Below are positions 1 through 6,794 of a DNA stretch of 26,326 nucleotides, piece by piece. The notes under the pieces were generated by a model. The model saw only the letters and a program-made list of their open reading frames with translations, was not told the DNA's origin and ran no database searches. Both the position numbers and the translations under genes were made by a program. Source of the DNA: a virus. Numbering within the stretch: the stretch's first letter is position 1; each line of letters starts with the position of its first letter. The DNA is taken from IMG/VR virus record IMGVR_UViG_3300027906_000131, positions 1-26,326 of that record; one strand, given 5' to 3'.

Positions 1-330
1 TCTGAACAGAATACTAAGCCAGAATCTGCTTGGTCTAGTGATGAGAAGAAGCAGATTTCTACCTATGGTTGTCAACTACTTGTAGAAAATGCTACTAAAG
101 AACAGGTAGAAGATAAGAAGGTTCCAAGTGATGCTATGATTGTAACCTATAAGACAGAGGAGAAGGTTCATCAGGATCTTTGTCGTGGATCAAAGATTAA
201 TATATTTGATCTATACTATGACAAGTTTGGTAAAGGATCTCTTATATCAATTGATTGGGGTCATGGAAATATTAAACCTTCACAGTGGGGTTATAAACCA
301 CCTGAGAAAAAGAGGAGGAGAAAATCATGA
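1..330 (+). CDS. Conserved-type phage hypothetical protein, 5' end missing
   Basis: The frame is open from base 1 to the TGA at 328-330, so this is the C-terminal 109 residues of a gene that begins before the window. An internal ATG at 136 exists, but the open frame and similar composition upstream argue against using it as the start. The visible protein is hydrophilic with a very basic C-terminus (PPEKKRRRKS) and a Trp/Gly-rich stretch (IDWGHGNIKPSQWGY). I do not recognise a family. The stop overlaps the next start (ATGA at 327-330), which suggests a translationally coupled operon leading into purM. Confidence 0.75.
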   Translation, partial: SEQNTKPESAWSSDEKKQISTYGCQLLVENATKEQVEDKKVPSDAMIVTYKTEEKVHQDLCRGSKINIFDLYYDKFGKGSLISIDWGHGNIKPSQWGYKPPEKKRRRKS

Positions 331-608
331 AGCAGAATGATGATAACATTAGATCTCAGATAAATGAACTTATTCGAGATGAAATACAAGATAACATAAA
401 CGATTATTTGGATGCACAGGAGGAGACTAAAAAAACTGGTTTAGGTTTTGTTTCTAAAGAAGATGAGAGTGAATTAAAAGTTAATATACCTGAGAGTGAA
501 GTGGATAAAATTCTTAGAGATTATAAGAAAATTAAAAGGAGTCAAAAGTCTAACTTGAGTCAGATAAAAAAACTTGGATTACTTGATAAAAATGGGAGAC
601 CTTTATGA
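327..608 (+). CDS. Small hypothetical protein upstream of purM
   Basis: A 93-residue charged protein with many Asp, Glu and Lys residues, predicted mostly helical, ending LGLLDKNGRPL. It overlaps both neighbours by four bases (ATGA at 327-330 and 605-608), and a purine-rich stretch (gaggaggagaaaatc) before the ATG supplies the ribosome site. No family is recognised. The tight overlaps put it in one transcript with purM, but nothing in the sequence shows a role in purine synthesis. Confidence 0.75.
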   Translation: MKQNDDNIRSQINELIRDEIQDNINDYLDAQEETKKTGLGFVSKEDESELKVNIPESEVDKILRDYKKIKRSQKSNLSQIKKLGLLDKNGRPL

Positions 609-1654
609 ACTATAAGGATGCAGGAGTTGATCTTGAAGCAGGGAGATCTTTTGTTGATGATATAAAAGACACCGTTAAATCTACCCATCGATCTGAAGTC
701 ATCGGTGGGTTTGGTGGTTTTAATGGGATGATGAGAATCCCTACTGGATATGAGAAACCTATATTAGTTTCTGGCACTGATGGTGTAGGAACTAAAATAC
801 ATGTTGCTGAATTAGAAGCAACTGGTAATCCATCTGTGATGCGTGGTATAGGGCTTGACCTTGTTGCCATGTGTGTGAATGATGTAATCACTTGTGGTGC
901 AAAACCATTATACTTCTTAGATTATATCTGCACTTCGGATTTGAAATTGCATGGAGACTTGGTAAAGGAATTAGTTAATGGTATAGCAGAAGGATGTAAG
1001 ATTTCTGGATGTAGTTTACTTGGTGGAGAGACAGCAGAACATCCAAGACGTTCATCAATGGTAGATCCTATTAAAGATATAGCAGGATTTTGCACTGGTA
1101 TTGTAGAAGAGAATGAAATAATAGATGGTAGATTGATTAAAGAAGGAGATGTAGTTATTGGTATTGAGAGTAGTGGTCTTCATAGTAATGGGTATAGTTT
1201 GATTAGGGATATGCTATGGAGGCATAAGATTTTTCTTAAGAAAGGTTATGATGAAGCATGGGGTGGTGGTAAGATTAAAGATCCAAGCCCTACTCCAGAA
1301 CTTCTTAATCCAACTATAATATATGCTCCATTAGTTGCAGACTTATTAGAAGAGTTTCCGATACTTGGTATGGCAAACATCACAGGTGGTGGTATTCCAG
1401 AGAATCTTCCACGTTGTATTCCTGATGGGTTAGAAGCAAGAGTTGATTATAATTCTTGGAAGATGCCAGATCTTTTTAGTAAGATTATGTTGTTAGGTGA
1501 GATCCCAGAAGAAGAAATGAAGAATGTATTTAATCTTGGTATTGGATATTGTTTGGTTGTTCCAGAAGAAGTGGTAACAGATGTGCAACTCAGGATATTT
1601 GGTCATGATTTGCAGTCATGGGTGATAGGGGATATAATTACTACATCTAAATAA
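605..1654 (+). CDS. purM: Phosphoribosylformylglycinamidine cyclo-ligase (AIR synthetase)
   Basis: PurM catalyses the ATP-dependent closure of FGAM to aminoimidazole ribonucleotide, the fifth step of de novo purine synthesis, in the cytoplasm. At 349 residues it is full length (bacterial PurM is about 345). It shows the family signature from the first residues (YKDAGVDLEAG), the glycine-rich nucleotide-binding segment GTDGVGTK (57-64), the DLVAMCVNDV segment near 85-94, GGETAE (140-145), GLHSNGYSL, and NITGGGIPENLPR with FNLGIGY near the end. It overlaps the upstream small gene by ATGA. With purN 520 bases downstream it forms part of a phage purine set that presumably supports dNTP supply during infection. 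The identification is secure; activity is inferred from the intact motifs. Confidence 0.96.
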   Translation: MNYKDAGVDLEAGRSFVDDIKDTVKSTHRSEVIGGFGGFNGMMRIPTGYEKPILVSGTDGVGTKIHVAELEATGNPSVMRGIGLDLVAMCVNDVITCGAKPLYFLDYICTSDLKLHGDLVKELVNGIAEGCKISGCSLLGGETAEHPRRSSMVDPIKDIAGFCTGIVEENEIIDGRLIKEGDVVIGIESSGLHSNGYSLIRDMLWRHKIFLKKGYDEAWGGGKIKDPSPTPELLNPTIIYAPLVADLLEEFPILGMANITGGGIPENLPRCIPDGLEARVDYNSWKMPDLFSKIMLLGEIPEEEMKNVFNLGIGYCLVVPEEVVTDVQLRIFGHDLQSWVIGDIITTSK

Positions 1655-1672
1655 GACAAAGAATTTTTTCTT

Positions 1673-1927
1673 ATGAGTAAGATTGACACGCAAGGGATGA
1701 GTGGCCCAGTTGATCCCAACTACAAAGGGCCAGTAAGGATGCAACCACATAAACCGATGATGATTCATCCTATGAGGTTACATACTTCAGAGGAAGTTAA
1801 AGAATTAAAGATACTACTTAATGAAGTATTAGATGAGAGGGAAGGTAAGATGGATTACATATCTTATTTTGATACCCAACACTTTAATCACCGCATTAAT
1901 GAAGATGAACCAGAATACAAATCATAA
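1673..1927 (+). CDS. Small hypothetical protein between purM and purN
   Basis: An 84-residue protein. The N-terminal half is rich in Pro, Met and His (GPVRMQPHKPMMIHPMRLH), followed by a predicted helix (EEVKELKILLNEVLDEREGK) and an acidic tail. It starts 18 bases after the purM stop and its 3' end overlaps the next small gene in another frame. No family is recognised. The gene density and lack of competing frames support it being real. Confidence 0.65.
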   Translation: MSKIDTQGMSGPVDPNYKGPVRMQPHKPMMIHPMRLHTSEEVKELKILLNEVLDEREGKMDYISYFDTQHFNHRINEDEPEYKS

Positions 1928-2177
1928 TTATAAGAATCCATCCAAGAAACAGGATCTTGGACACGTAGAGGCACAGGTTACTAAAGGTAAGAAATACTAT
2001 GATGAGCAGGGGTGGGAGATTTCTCCACCCATAAGTGACAGAGAATGTATCTATCGTTGTTTAGAGAACTGTGAATCACTTGCTGGACTTGACAAGAAAC
2101 AAGTACAACGATTGATGAAAGACTTTGAGACTATGAAGACAGAGTTTGTAAGGAATGAGGAGTATCCAGTATTATGA
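1899..2177 (+). CDS. Small hypothetical protein coupled to purN
   Basis: The reading frame is open from further upstream, but ATG 1899 (or 1905) is preferred because an earlier start would bury much of the preceding gene. From 1899 the product is 92 residues, with a hydrophilic N-terminus, a segment GWEISPPISDRECIYRCLEN containing two cysteines, and a helical Lys/Gln-rich end. The stop overlaps the purN start (ATGA at 2174-2177), so translation of purN is probably coupled to it. No family is recognised. Confidence 0.65.
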   Translation: MKMNQNTNHNYKNPSKKQDLGHVEAQVTKGKKYYDEQGWEISPPISDRECIYRCLENCESLAGLDKKQVQRLMKDFETMKTEFVRNEEYPVL

Positions 2178-2749
2178 GATTAGGTGTTATGTGTTCTGGT
2201 AACGGAACCAACTTCGAGAACATAGTTACCAATCCTATATGCAATAAGCATGAAGTTGTGTTGATGATACACAACACTAAACAATGTGGTGCTGTTAAGA
2301 GAGCAGCAAAATGGGGAATACCTCATGTGAGAATACCTCATAAGGATGAGGATAAAATGATAGAAATGTTTAAAGCATGGAATGTAGATCTCATTATTCT
2401 TGCAGGATATATGAGAGTGCTTAAGAATCCTTCTGCGTTTCCTGCTCCTATCATTAATGTTCATCCATCCCTACTACCTAAGTATAAGGGATTGAATGTA
2501 GTAGAAAGAGCAATGGATTCAGGTGATGAAGAAACAGGATGCACTGTTCATTATGTCAATGAGGAACTTGATGGGGGTGAAATAATTCTTCAAGGAAAAG
2601 TTCCTATTTTACCTGATGATACTGTAGAATCATTAACAAAAGCCATTCAAAGAATGGAATACTCCATATTACCAACAGCAATTGAACATGTTAAGCACGA
2701 ATTACAGAAATCAAATAGTGGATATATGTTGTCGCATGATTTCAACTGA
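2174..2749 (+). CDS. purN: Phosphoribosylglycinamide formyltransferase (GART)
   Basis: PurN transfers a formyl group from 10-formyltetrahydrofolate to GAR, giving FGAR, the third step of purine synthesis. The 191-residue product has the N-terminal phosphate-binding loop SGNGTN (8-13), the catalytic stretch INVHPSLLP with Asn95 and His97, and the ELDGGEIILQ segment with Asp133. These are the Asn-His-Asp catalytic residues of the family. It is about 20 residues shorter than the E. coli enzyme (212), mostly at the ends. It overlaps the gene before it by ATGA. Together with purM it indicates that the phage reinforces host purine synthesis. Confidence 0.95.
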   Translation: MRLGVMCSGNGTNFENIVTNPICNKHEVVLMIHNTKQCGAVKRAAKWGIPHVRIPHKDEDKMIEMFKAWNVDLIILAGYMRVLKNPSAFPAPIINVHPSLLPKYKGLNVVERAMDSGDEETGCTVHYVNEELDGGEIILQGKVPILPDDTVESLTKAIQRMEYSILPTAIEHVKHELQKSNSGYMLSHDFN

Positions 2750-2855
2750 TGGTGAAGTTACTTTGTCTGAGAGGATCTGGATGAGTAAGTTGTGTGAACA
2801 TAACAGACATGCAAAAGACTTGGTTGAATCCTTACTAGAGGAATCGAAGCATTAA
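2736..2855 (+). CDS. Very small ORF (39 aa) overlapping the purN end
   Basis: Starts at ATG 2736, inside the last codons of purN in another frame, and ends at TAA 2853-2855. The predicted protein begins MISTDGEVTLSERIWMSKLC and continues as a charged helix rich in His, Glu and Ser. The overlap style matches the neighbouring genes, and the composition (charged, helical, no odd codons) is protein-like. There is no recognised family and it is short, so it remains tentative. Confidence 0.45.
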   Translation: MISTDGEVTLSERIWMSKLCEHNRHAKDLVESLLEESKH

Positions 2856-2900
2856 AAACTGTATCAGGGAATACAAACATAGTTGCATATATAGTATAAC

Positions 2901-2918
2901 TGTGTTAAACTTAACACA
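2901..2918. promoter_or_regulatory. 18-bp palindrome, possible operator
   Basis: TGTGTTAA-AC-TTAACACA is an inverted repeat with two perfect 8-bp arms around a 2-bp centre. It lies in the noncoding stretch before the small-gene cluster, just after an AT-rich run (gcatatatagtataac) that could hold a -10 element. No T tract follows, so it is not an intrinsic terminator. A binding site for a dimeric regulator is the simplest reading, but no partner protein is identified. Confidence 0.4.
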
Positions 2919-2921
2919 TAC

Positions 2922-2982
2922 ATCGTTCATCCCCCTTACATAGGGGACGCAAGTAAGCCGACTCGGAACGGATCGTTCATCC
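2922..2982. repeat. Direct repeats flanking a GGACGC-type element, copy 1
   Basis: The 11-mer ATCGTTCATCC occurs at 2922-2932 and again at 2972-2982. Between them lies a 5-bp hairpin (CCCCT 2932-2936 / AGGGG 2942-2946) and the element GGACGCAAGTAAGCCGACT followed by CGGAACGGAT, ending at 2973. A close copy of that element occurs at 3117-3147. The arrangement sits immediately before the ATG of the small gene at 2985. Function is unknown. Confidence 0.6.
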
Positions 2983-2984
2983 TT

Positions 2985-3137
2985 ATGGAATTTCTACTCG
3001 CAACTCTCTTAACTTGTGAAAGTGCAGAGGATATTATCTCTAAGATAAAACCTTCTACACAAAACAGATCTGAACTGGTTCAGGTTGTTAAGAGTTCAAC
3101 AGAGAAGGGATGCTTTGAGGACGCAAAAGCCGACTAA
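2985..3137 (+). CDS. Very small protein (50 aa) with hydrophobic N-terminus
   Basis: From ATG 2985 the product starts MEFLLATLLTCESAED, then a polar helical region, and ends CFEDAKAD. The hydrophobic first 11 residues lack a positive charge, so they do not look like a classical signal peptide; membrane association is possible. The last codons lie inside copy 2 of the GGACGC element, so the repeat there is partly coding. No named family. The clean open frame and the position between similar small genes support it. Confidence 0.6.
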   Translation: MEFLLATLLTCESAEDIISKIKPSTQNRSELVQVVKSSTEKGCFEDAKAD

Positions 3138-3147
3138 AGGAACGGAT
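3117..3147. repeat. GGACGC-type element, copy 2
   Basis: GAGGACGCAAAAGCCGACT followed by AAAGGAACGGAT matches copy 1 (2943-2973), apart from a 2-base deletion and a few changes in the centre. Here the first part encodes the C-terminus EDAKAD and the stop of the preceding small gene, whereas copy 1 is not in any gene I accept. The next small gene begins about 30 bases later. Confidence 0.6.
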
Positions 3148-3177
3148 TAAAAACCCAACTACTTTAGGAGTAATCCA

Positions 3178-3321
3178 ATGGCAAAAGTCATCTACCGTGG
3201 TGTCGAGTATGACACCAAAGAGTACAACGCAAAGGTGCTTTCAGAAGCATCACAGCGTAACCGACACGATTTAATGTATCGTGGTCTCAAGGTTAAGAGT
3301 GGGGCAGTGCCTTGCAGTTAA
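3178..3321 (+). CDS. Small DUF4278-like protein (47 aa)
   Basis: Starts at ATG 3178 with an AGGAG ribosome site at 3166-3170 (actttaggagtaatccaATG). The sequence contains two copies of the motif that marks DUF4278 proteins, VIYRGVEYDT near the N-terminus and LMYRGLKVK near residue 32-40. DUF4278 proteins are small, of unknown function, and typical of cyanobacteria and their phages, which supports a cyanophage origin. The assignment rests on the YRG repeat only. A strong terminator follows 34 bases after the stop. Confidence 0.65.
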   Translation: MAKVIYRGVEYDTKEYNAKVLSEASQRNRHDLMYRGLKVKSGAVPCS

Positions 3322-3354
3322 CCTATTTGTAAATCTTACTTTGCATATACGTTT

Positions 3355-3385
3355 AGAGGAGGGCTGTTGACCCTCCTCTTTTTTT
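3355..3385 (+). terminator. Intrinsic terminator after the small-gene cluster
   Basis: Perfect 9-bp stem AGAGGAGGG (3355-3363) / CCCTCCTCT (3371-3379) with a 7-base loop, followed by a run of T to 3385. It is one of the two strong rho-independent terminators visible in the window and closes the purM-purN-small gene transcript. Confidence 0.93.
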
Positions 3386-3395
3386 GTATTATAAT
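3367..3395 (+). promoter_or_regulatory. Sigma70-type promoter overlapping the terminator
   Basis: TTGACC at 3367-3372 and a perfect TATAAT at 3390-3395 are separated by 17 bp, the optimal spacing for the host housekeeping sigma. The -35 lies in the loop and right arm of the terminator. Transcription would begin near 3402 and drive the small gene at 3416 and thyX. An early or host-type promoter is implied, in contrast to the TATAAATA-type boxes ahead of tail genes. Confidence 0.78.
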
Positions 3396-3415
3396 TAGTG
3401 TGAAAGAAAATTCTA

Positions 3416-3553
3416 ATGAATAAAAGTAAACTTAAAGTTTTATTAGCTGCCTTAAAACAAGTGGTTGATGAACTGGAATCAGAAGTCTATTCAGATACTG
3501 CTTCCTATACTACTTCTTCTCCAGAATACGATGAGGTGTTTGATGACGGTTAA
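3416..3553 (+). CDS. Very small acidic protein (45 aa) coupled to thyX
   Basis: ATG 3416 to TAA 3551-3553. The N-terminal half is a basic amphipathic helix (NKSKLKVLLAALKQVVDEL) and the C-terminal half is acidic and Ser/Thr/Tyr-rich, ending YDEVFDDG. It lies about 14 bases beyond the predicted transcription start, and its end overlaps the thyX start by 11 bases, so thyX may depend on its translation. No family is recognised. Confidence 0.6.
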   Translation: MNKSKLKVLLAALKQVVDELESEVYSDTASYTTSSPEYDEVFDDG

Positions 3554-4175
3554 ACTTGTAAGCATTACACCTGATGCGGAACAACTCATGGCATACATTG
3601 CTAGAGTTTCTAATCCATCTAATCAGGATAATGAAAAGTATGCGGGTCTATTAAAGTATTGTATTAAGCACAATCATTGGAGTGTGTTTGAACAATCCTC
3701 TATGACAGTAGAGATAGAGACTACTCGTGCTATTGCTGCACAGATATTAAGACATAGAAGTTTTACTTTCCAAGAGTTCTCTCAAAGGTATGCTGCTAGT
3801 ACAGCACTTGGTGATATTGATTTACCAGAACTCCGTAGACAAGATGATAAGAATCGTCAGAACTCTACAGATGATCTGGATCCTGAGATGATAGAGAAGT
3901 TTAATAAACAAATGATTACTTTGTTTAGTTCCTCTAAATCATTATACGAACAGATGCTCAGTCAAGGTGTTGCTAAGGAGTGTGCTAGAATGGTATTACC
4001 TTTATGCACTCCCACAAGGATCTATATGACTGGTTCATGTCGTTCTTGGATACATTATATTAATCTAAGATCTGCACATGGAACACAGAAAGAGCACATG
4101 GTAATTGCAGAAGCATGTAGGAAGGTGTTTACCGAACAGTTCCCTGCAGTCTCAGAAGCCCTTGAGTGGGTCTAA
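3543..4175 (+). CDS. thyX: Flavin-dependent thymidylate synthase
   Basis: ThyX makes dTMP from dUMP with methylenetetrahydrofolate and FAD/NADPH. ATG 3543 gives a 210-residue protein beginning MTVKLVSITPDAEQLMAYIA, as expected for the family; the longer in-frame extension upstream belongs to the overlapping small gene. The ThyX signature RHRSFTFQEFSQR (70-82, pattern RHRxxSxxxxSxR-like) is intact, preceded by HNHWSVFEQ (43-51) and followed by a C-terminal SWIHYINLRSAHGTQKEH segment typical of the nucleotide-binding end. ThyX regenerates tetrahydrofolate directly, so it fits with PurN, which consumes a folate cofactor. Confidence 0.96.
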   Translation: MTVKLVSITPDAEQLMAYIARVSNPSNQDNEKYAGLLKYCIKHNHWSVFEQSSMTVEIETTRAIAAQILRHRSFTFQEFSQRYAASTALGDIDLPELRRQDDKNRQNSTDDLDPEMIEKFNKQMITLFSSSKSLYEQMLSQGVAKECARMVLPLCTPTRIYMTGSCRSWIHYINLRSAHGTQKEHMVIAEACRKVFTEQFPAVSEALEWV

Positions 4176-4180
4176 ATAAA
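4172..4180 (+). promoter_or_regulatory. Late-promoter-like box before 4199 gene
   Basis: CTAAATAAA at the thyX stop (TCTAAATA differs from the T4 late box TATAAATA at one position). It lies about 20 bases before the ATG at 4199, a spacing seen for other boxes in this window. The motif is short and AT-rich, so chance occurrence is possible. Confidence 0.35.
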
Positions 4181-4198
4181 TCTACACATTATCTTATT

Positions 4199-4450
4199 AT
4201 GCCAACATATCCAGTTATTCACAAAGAAACTAAAGAAAAGAAAGAACTCTCCATGACAATGAAAGAGTATGATCAATGGAGAAAAGATAACCCAGAGTGG
4301 GATAAGGATTGGCAAGCAGGTGTTGCTAGTTCCCAAGAGGTGTTTGGTTGGAAGGGAGAAGCAAACTCTAGCGGATGGAATGAGGTGCTAGATAGAGCAT
4401 CCAGACAACCTGGTGCTAACGTTCGTAAAAACCGAGACTACAGTTTCTAA
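4199..4450 (+). CDS. Small conserved-type phage protein (83 aa)
   Basis: ATG 4199 is chosen over the upstream in-frame codon at 4166, which lies inside thyX. The product starts MPTYPVIHKETKEKKELSMT, then has a Trp-rich charged segment (EYDQWRKDNPEWDKDWQAG) and a basic Gly/Asn-rich end. The beginning resembles small FmdB/zinc-ribbon-like phage proteins (MPTY...), but there is no cysteine, so a zinc ribbon is excluded. Similar small proteins are, from memory, common in marine T4-like phages; the function is unknown. Confidence 0.7.
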   Translation: MPTYPVIHKETKEKKELSMTMKEYDQWRKDNPEWDKDWQAGVASSQEVFGWKGEANSSGWNEVLDRASRQPGANVRKNRDYSF

Positions 4451-4452
4451 GT

Positions 4453-5205
4453 ATGCCACGTAAAAAGAAATCAGACCAACCGATTGGTGTTGGCATGACG
4501 GCTAAGCAGATGAAAAGAAAGAAACCTATTAATACGGATATGATGAGGGATATAGAACCCCTCACAGATAATCAGAAATTGCTTTACAATGCCTATGCAG
4601 AGGATAAAAACGTCATTGCATATGGTGTAGCAGGAACTGGTAAAACTTTCATCACTCTTTACAATGCACTTCAAGATGTATTGGATCCTCATACTCCTTA
4701 TGAAAAAATATATCTTGTAAGGTCACTTGTATCTACCAGAGAGATTGGTTTCTTACCTGGTGACCATGAGGATAAGTCATTCCTTTATCAGATTCCTTAT
4801 AAGAATATGGTAAAGTATATGTTTGAGATGCAAAGTGAAGCAGACTTTGAAATGCTTTATGGTAATCTTAAAGCACAGGATACTATTTCTTTCTGGAGTA
4901 CTAGTTTTATTAGAGGAACTACATTTGATAAAGCAATTATTATTGTAGATGAATTTCAGAACTTAAACTTCCATGAACTTGATAGTATTATCACAAGGGT
5001 TGGAGAGAATAGTAAGATAATGTTCTGTGGTGATGCCACTCAGTCTGATTTGATTAAGACTAATGAAAGGAATGGTATCATAGGCTTCATGGAGATTCTT
5101 CGCAACATGTCTTCAGTGGATATTATTGAGTTTGGTGTAGATGATATTGTTAGATCTGGATTAGTTAAGGAATACATCCTTACTAAATTAGAAATGGGTA
5201 GGTAA
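4453..5205 (+). CDS. phoH: PhoH-like P-loop ATPase
   Basis: A 250-residue PhoH family protein. Walker A is GVAGTGKT (58-65); Walker B is AIIIVDEFQN (161-170), and MFCGDATQSD follows as the sensor-like strand. The stretch IYLVRSLVSTREIGFLPGD is typical of PhoH. PhoH proteins are predicted RNA/DNA-acting ATPases, in bacteria often phosphate-regulated, and are widespread in marine phages. Their role in infection is not established. The N-terminus is a basic tail. It starts two bases after the preceding stop and its stop overlaps the next ATG (TAATG). Confidence 0.93.
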   Translation: MPRKKKSDQPIGVGMTAKQMKRKKPINTDMMRDIEPLTDNQKLLYNAYAEDKNVIAYGVAGTGKTFITLYNALQDVLDPHTPYEKIYLVRSLVSTREIGFLPGDHEDKSFLYQIPYKNMVKYMFEMQSEADFEMLYGNLKAQDTISFWSTSFIRGTTFDKAIIIVDEFQNLNFHELDSIITRVGENSKIMFCGDATQSDLIKTNERNGIIGFMEILRNMSSVDIIEFGVDDIVRSGLVKEYILTKLEMGR

Positions 5206-5852
5206 TGCCAACCGTATATTATGCAAGTGTTTTCAATCCAGAAGACACTTTAGTGAGACAGTCTGATCTTATTGATGAGGATTTTGTTCAGAATAAATGC
5301 CCAGTATTCAATCATAAACAGAGTAGAACTTTTATAGCATCCTCACCTATTGATTTTAATTTGGAAATTGATAGAACATCTGGTAGGAATCATATTATTT
5401 GTTCACGACCAGAGTTACTTGAGTATGATGATGAACATCTTAATTCACCACGACCAGTTATCCAATTAGTATTTCCAAAGTTTTTATTTTGGACGAAGGA
5501 AGATAATATTTGGTTTGAATTTAATGATCATCCAATGACTTCTTTGACTAATAATTTCATAGGAATTTCTGGGTGGTTTAACTTATCAAATTGGTCAAGG
5601 ATGTCAAGTACTGCAATAACACTTGTGGATGAGCGAAAACCTGTTATAATAGAGAAAGGAGATCCTCTTTTTAGAGTTTCTTTCTATCCTCCTAATCTTG
5701 ATGATGGTATTGTTTTGAAGAAACAGAATGATGTTGATGTAGATTTATGGCTTAAGGGTCATTCTCTAGCATCTGAACAAGATTGGAGACCAAGATTATT
5801 TTCTAAGACCAAGACAGAAAGTAAGTGTCCTTTTAGTTTTTTATTTAAATGA
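5205..5852 (+). CDS. Hypothetical protein between phoH and the nuclease
   Basis: A 215-residue protein starting MPTVYYASVFNPEDTLVR, with alternating hydrophobic and aromatic strands (VIQLVFPKFLFWTKEDNIWFEF; FIGISGWFNLSNW) that suggest a mainly beta fold. There is no signal peptide or recognised catalytic motif. Its ends overlap phoH by one base and the nuclease gene by four (ATGA). The position among DNA-metabolism genes hints at an early or middle function, but I do not recognise the family. Confidence 0.75.
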   Translation: MPTVYYASVFNPEDTLVRQSDLIDEDFVQNKCPVFNHKQSRTFIASSPIDFNLEIDRTSGRNHIICSRPELLEYDDEHLNSPRPVIQLVFPKFLFWTKEDNIWFEFNDHPMTSLTNNFIGISGWFNLSNWSRMSSTAITLVDERKPVIIEKGDPLFRVSFYPPNLDDGIVLKKQNDVDVDLWLKGHSLASEQDWRPRLFSKTKTESKCPFSFLFK

Positions 5853-6535
5853 CTTTTATTCATGAGAATCATCTAGGTGATCTTGAACTCAACAAAAAAG
5901 AAACTAAGGGGATAAGATTATATAATCTTCCTAATGGAGATTGGGTTCCATCAATTACTTCAGTAACTTCTTTTTATAATCGACAGATCTTTGTGAACTG
6001 GAGAAAGAGAGTTGGTATTGAAGAAGCAAATCGTATTACTAAGAAAGCAACAACCCGTGGCACAGATTTTCACGAAGCTGCTCAAGCATATTTGGAGAAT
6101 AGAGATATGGTTTGGGAGGATTACCTTCCTGCTACTCGTTTTATGTTTCATCATGCTACACCATATCTAGACCGTATAAATAACATACACGCTATAGAAA
6201 GAACTCTCTACTCAGAGTATTATGGTCTTGCTGGTAGAGTTGATTGTATCGCTGAGTATGAAGGCGAACTAGCGGTTATAGATTTTAAGACTTCTGAAAA
6301 GATTAAACCTGAAAAGTGGCTTGAAAACTACTTTGTTCAGGAGATGTTTTACGCAGCAGCATATTACGAACTCACTAAGATTCCTGTTAAAAAATTGATC
6401 ACCATTATGGTTACACCTGGTGGTGAGGTAAAAGTATTTGACAAACGGAACAAAGGGGATTATATTAAGTTATTAGTTCGTTATATAAAAGAATTTGTAT
6501 CTCACAATACTGGGGAGAAGAATGGAGAAAACTGA
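5849..6535 (+). CDS. PD-(D/E)XK exonuclease, Cas4/RecB-like
   Basis: A 228-residue nuclease with the full motif series of the RecB/Cas4 nuclease family: RGTDFHE (70-76, His75), GRVDCIAEY (Asp132), VIDFKTS (Asp145-x-Lys147) and a QEMFYAAAYYE segment giving the QxxxY motif. The four motifs define a metal-dependent DNA end-processing nuclease. There is no run of clustered cysteines, so the iron-sulfur cluster of true Cas4 is absent. In the phage context, lying next to gp33, gp59 and gp32, a role in recombination or host DNA breakdown is plausible. The 3' end overlaps gp33 by 14 bases. Confidence 0.85.
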   Translation: MTFIHENHLGDLELNKKETKGIRLYNLPNGDWVPSITSVTSFYNRQIFVNWRKRVGIEEANRITKKATTRGTDFHEAAQAYLENRDMVWEDYLPATRFMFHHATPYLDRINNIHAIERTLYSEYYGLAGRVDCIAEYEGELAVIDFKTSEKIKPEKWLENYFVQEMFYAAAYYELTKIPVKKLITIMVTPGGEVKVFDKRNKGDYIKLLVRYIKEFVSHNTGEKNGEN

Positions 6536-6782
6536 ATTAGAACAGGCACTGAAGGATAAGTTCTTTTGCCCTGCAAGATTTGCACAAGAAATAGAAAGCA
6601 TGGTTCAAACCCATCAAGGTATGAACTACATCGATGCAATAGTTTCTTTCTGTGAATTAAATGCTATAGATTTAGAGTCGGTTCCTAAACTTATTTCTAA
6701 ACCCCTCAAAGAAAAAATTAAATACGAAGCACAAGAGTTAAACTTTTTAAAAAGAACATCACGGGCTAAATTGGTTTTTTAA
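6522..6782 (+). CDS. 33: Late transcription coactivator gp33
   Basis: ATG 6522 with a GGGGAG ribosome site at 6512-6517 is chosen over the in-frame ATG at 6495, giving 86 residues. The sequence FCPARFAQEIESMVQTHQGM and MNYIDAIVSFCELNAIDLESVPKLI match the gp33 pattern of marine T4-like phages. In T4, gp33 bridges host RNA polymerase and the sliding clamp, activating late promoters; the hydrophobic C-terminal end here (RAKLVF) is a candidate clamp-contacting tail (inference). T4 gp33 is longer (112 residues). The position next to gp59 and gp32 matches the T4 59-33-32 cluster, with order changed. Confidence 0.85.
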   Translation: MEKTELEQALKDKFFCPARFAQEIESMVQTHQGMNYIDAIVSFCELNAIDLESVPKLISKPLKEKIKYEAQELNFLKRTSRAKLVF

Positions 6783-6794
6783 TTCCATAAAAGA

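Noticed and set aside
2856-2984. Possible tRNA or structured RNA in the noncoding stretch after purN
   Set aside because: No cloverleaf or anticodon arm can be drawn; only the palindrome, a small hairpin and the repeats are supported.
5849-6535. Cas4 as evidence of a CRISPR system
   Set aside because: No repeat-spacer array or other cas gene is present, and the iron-sulfur cysteines are missing; a phage recombination nuclease is more likely.
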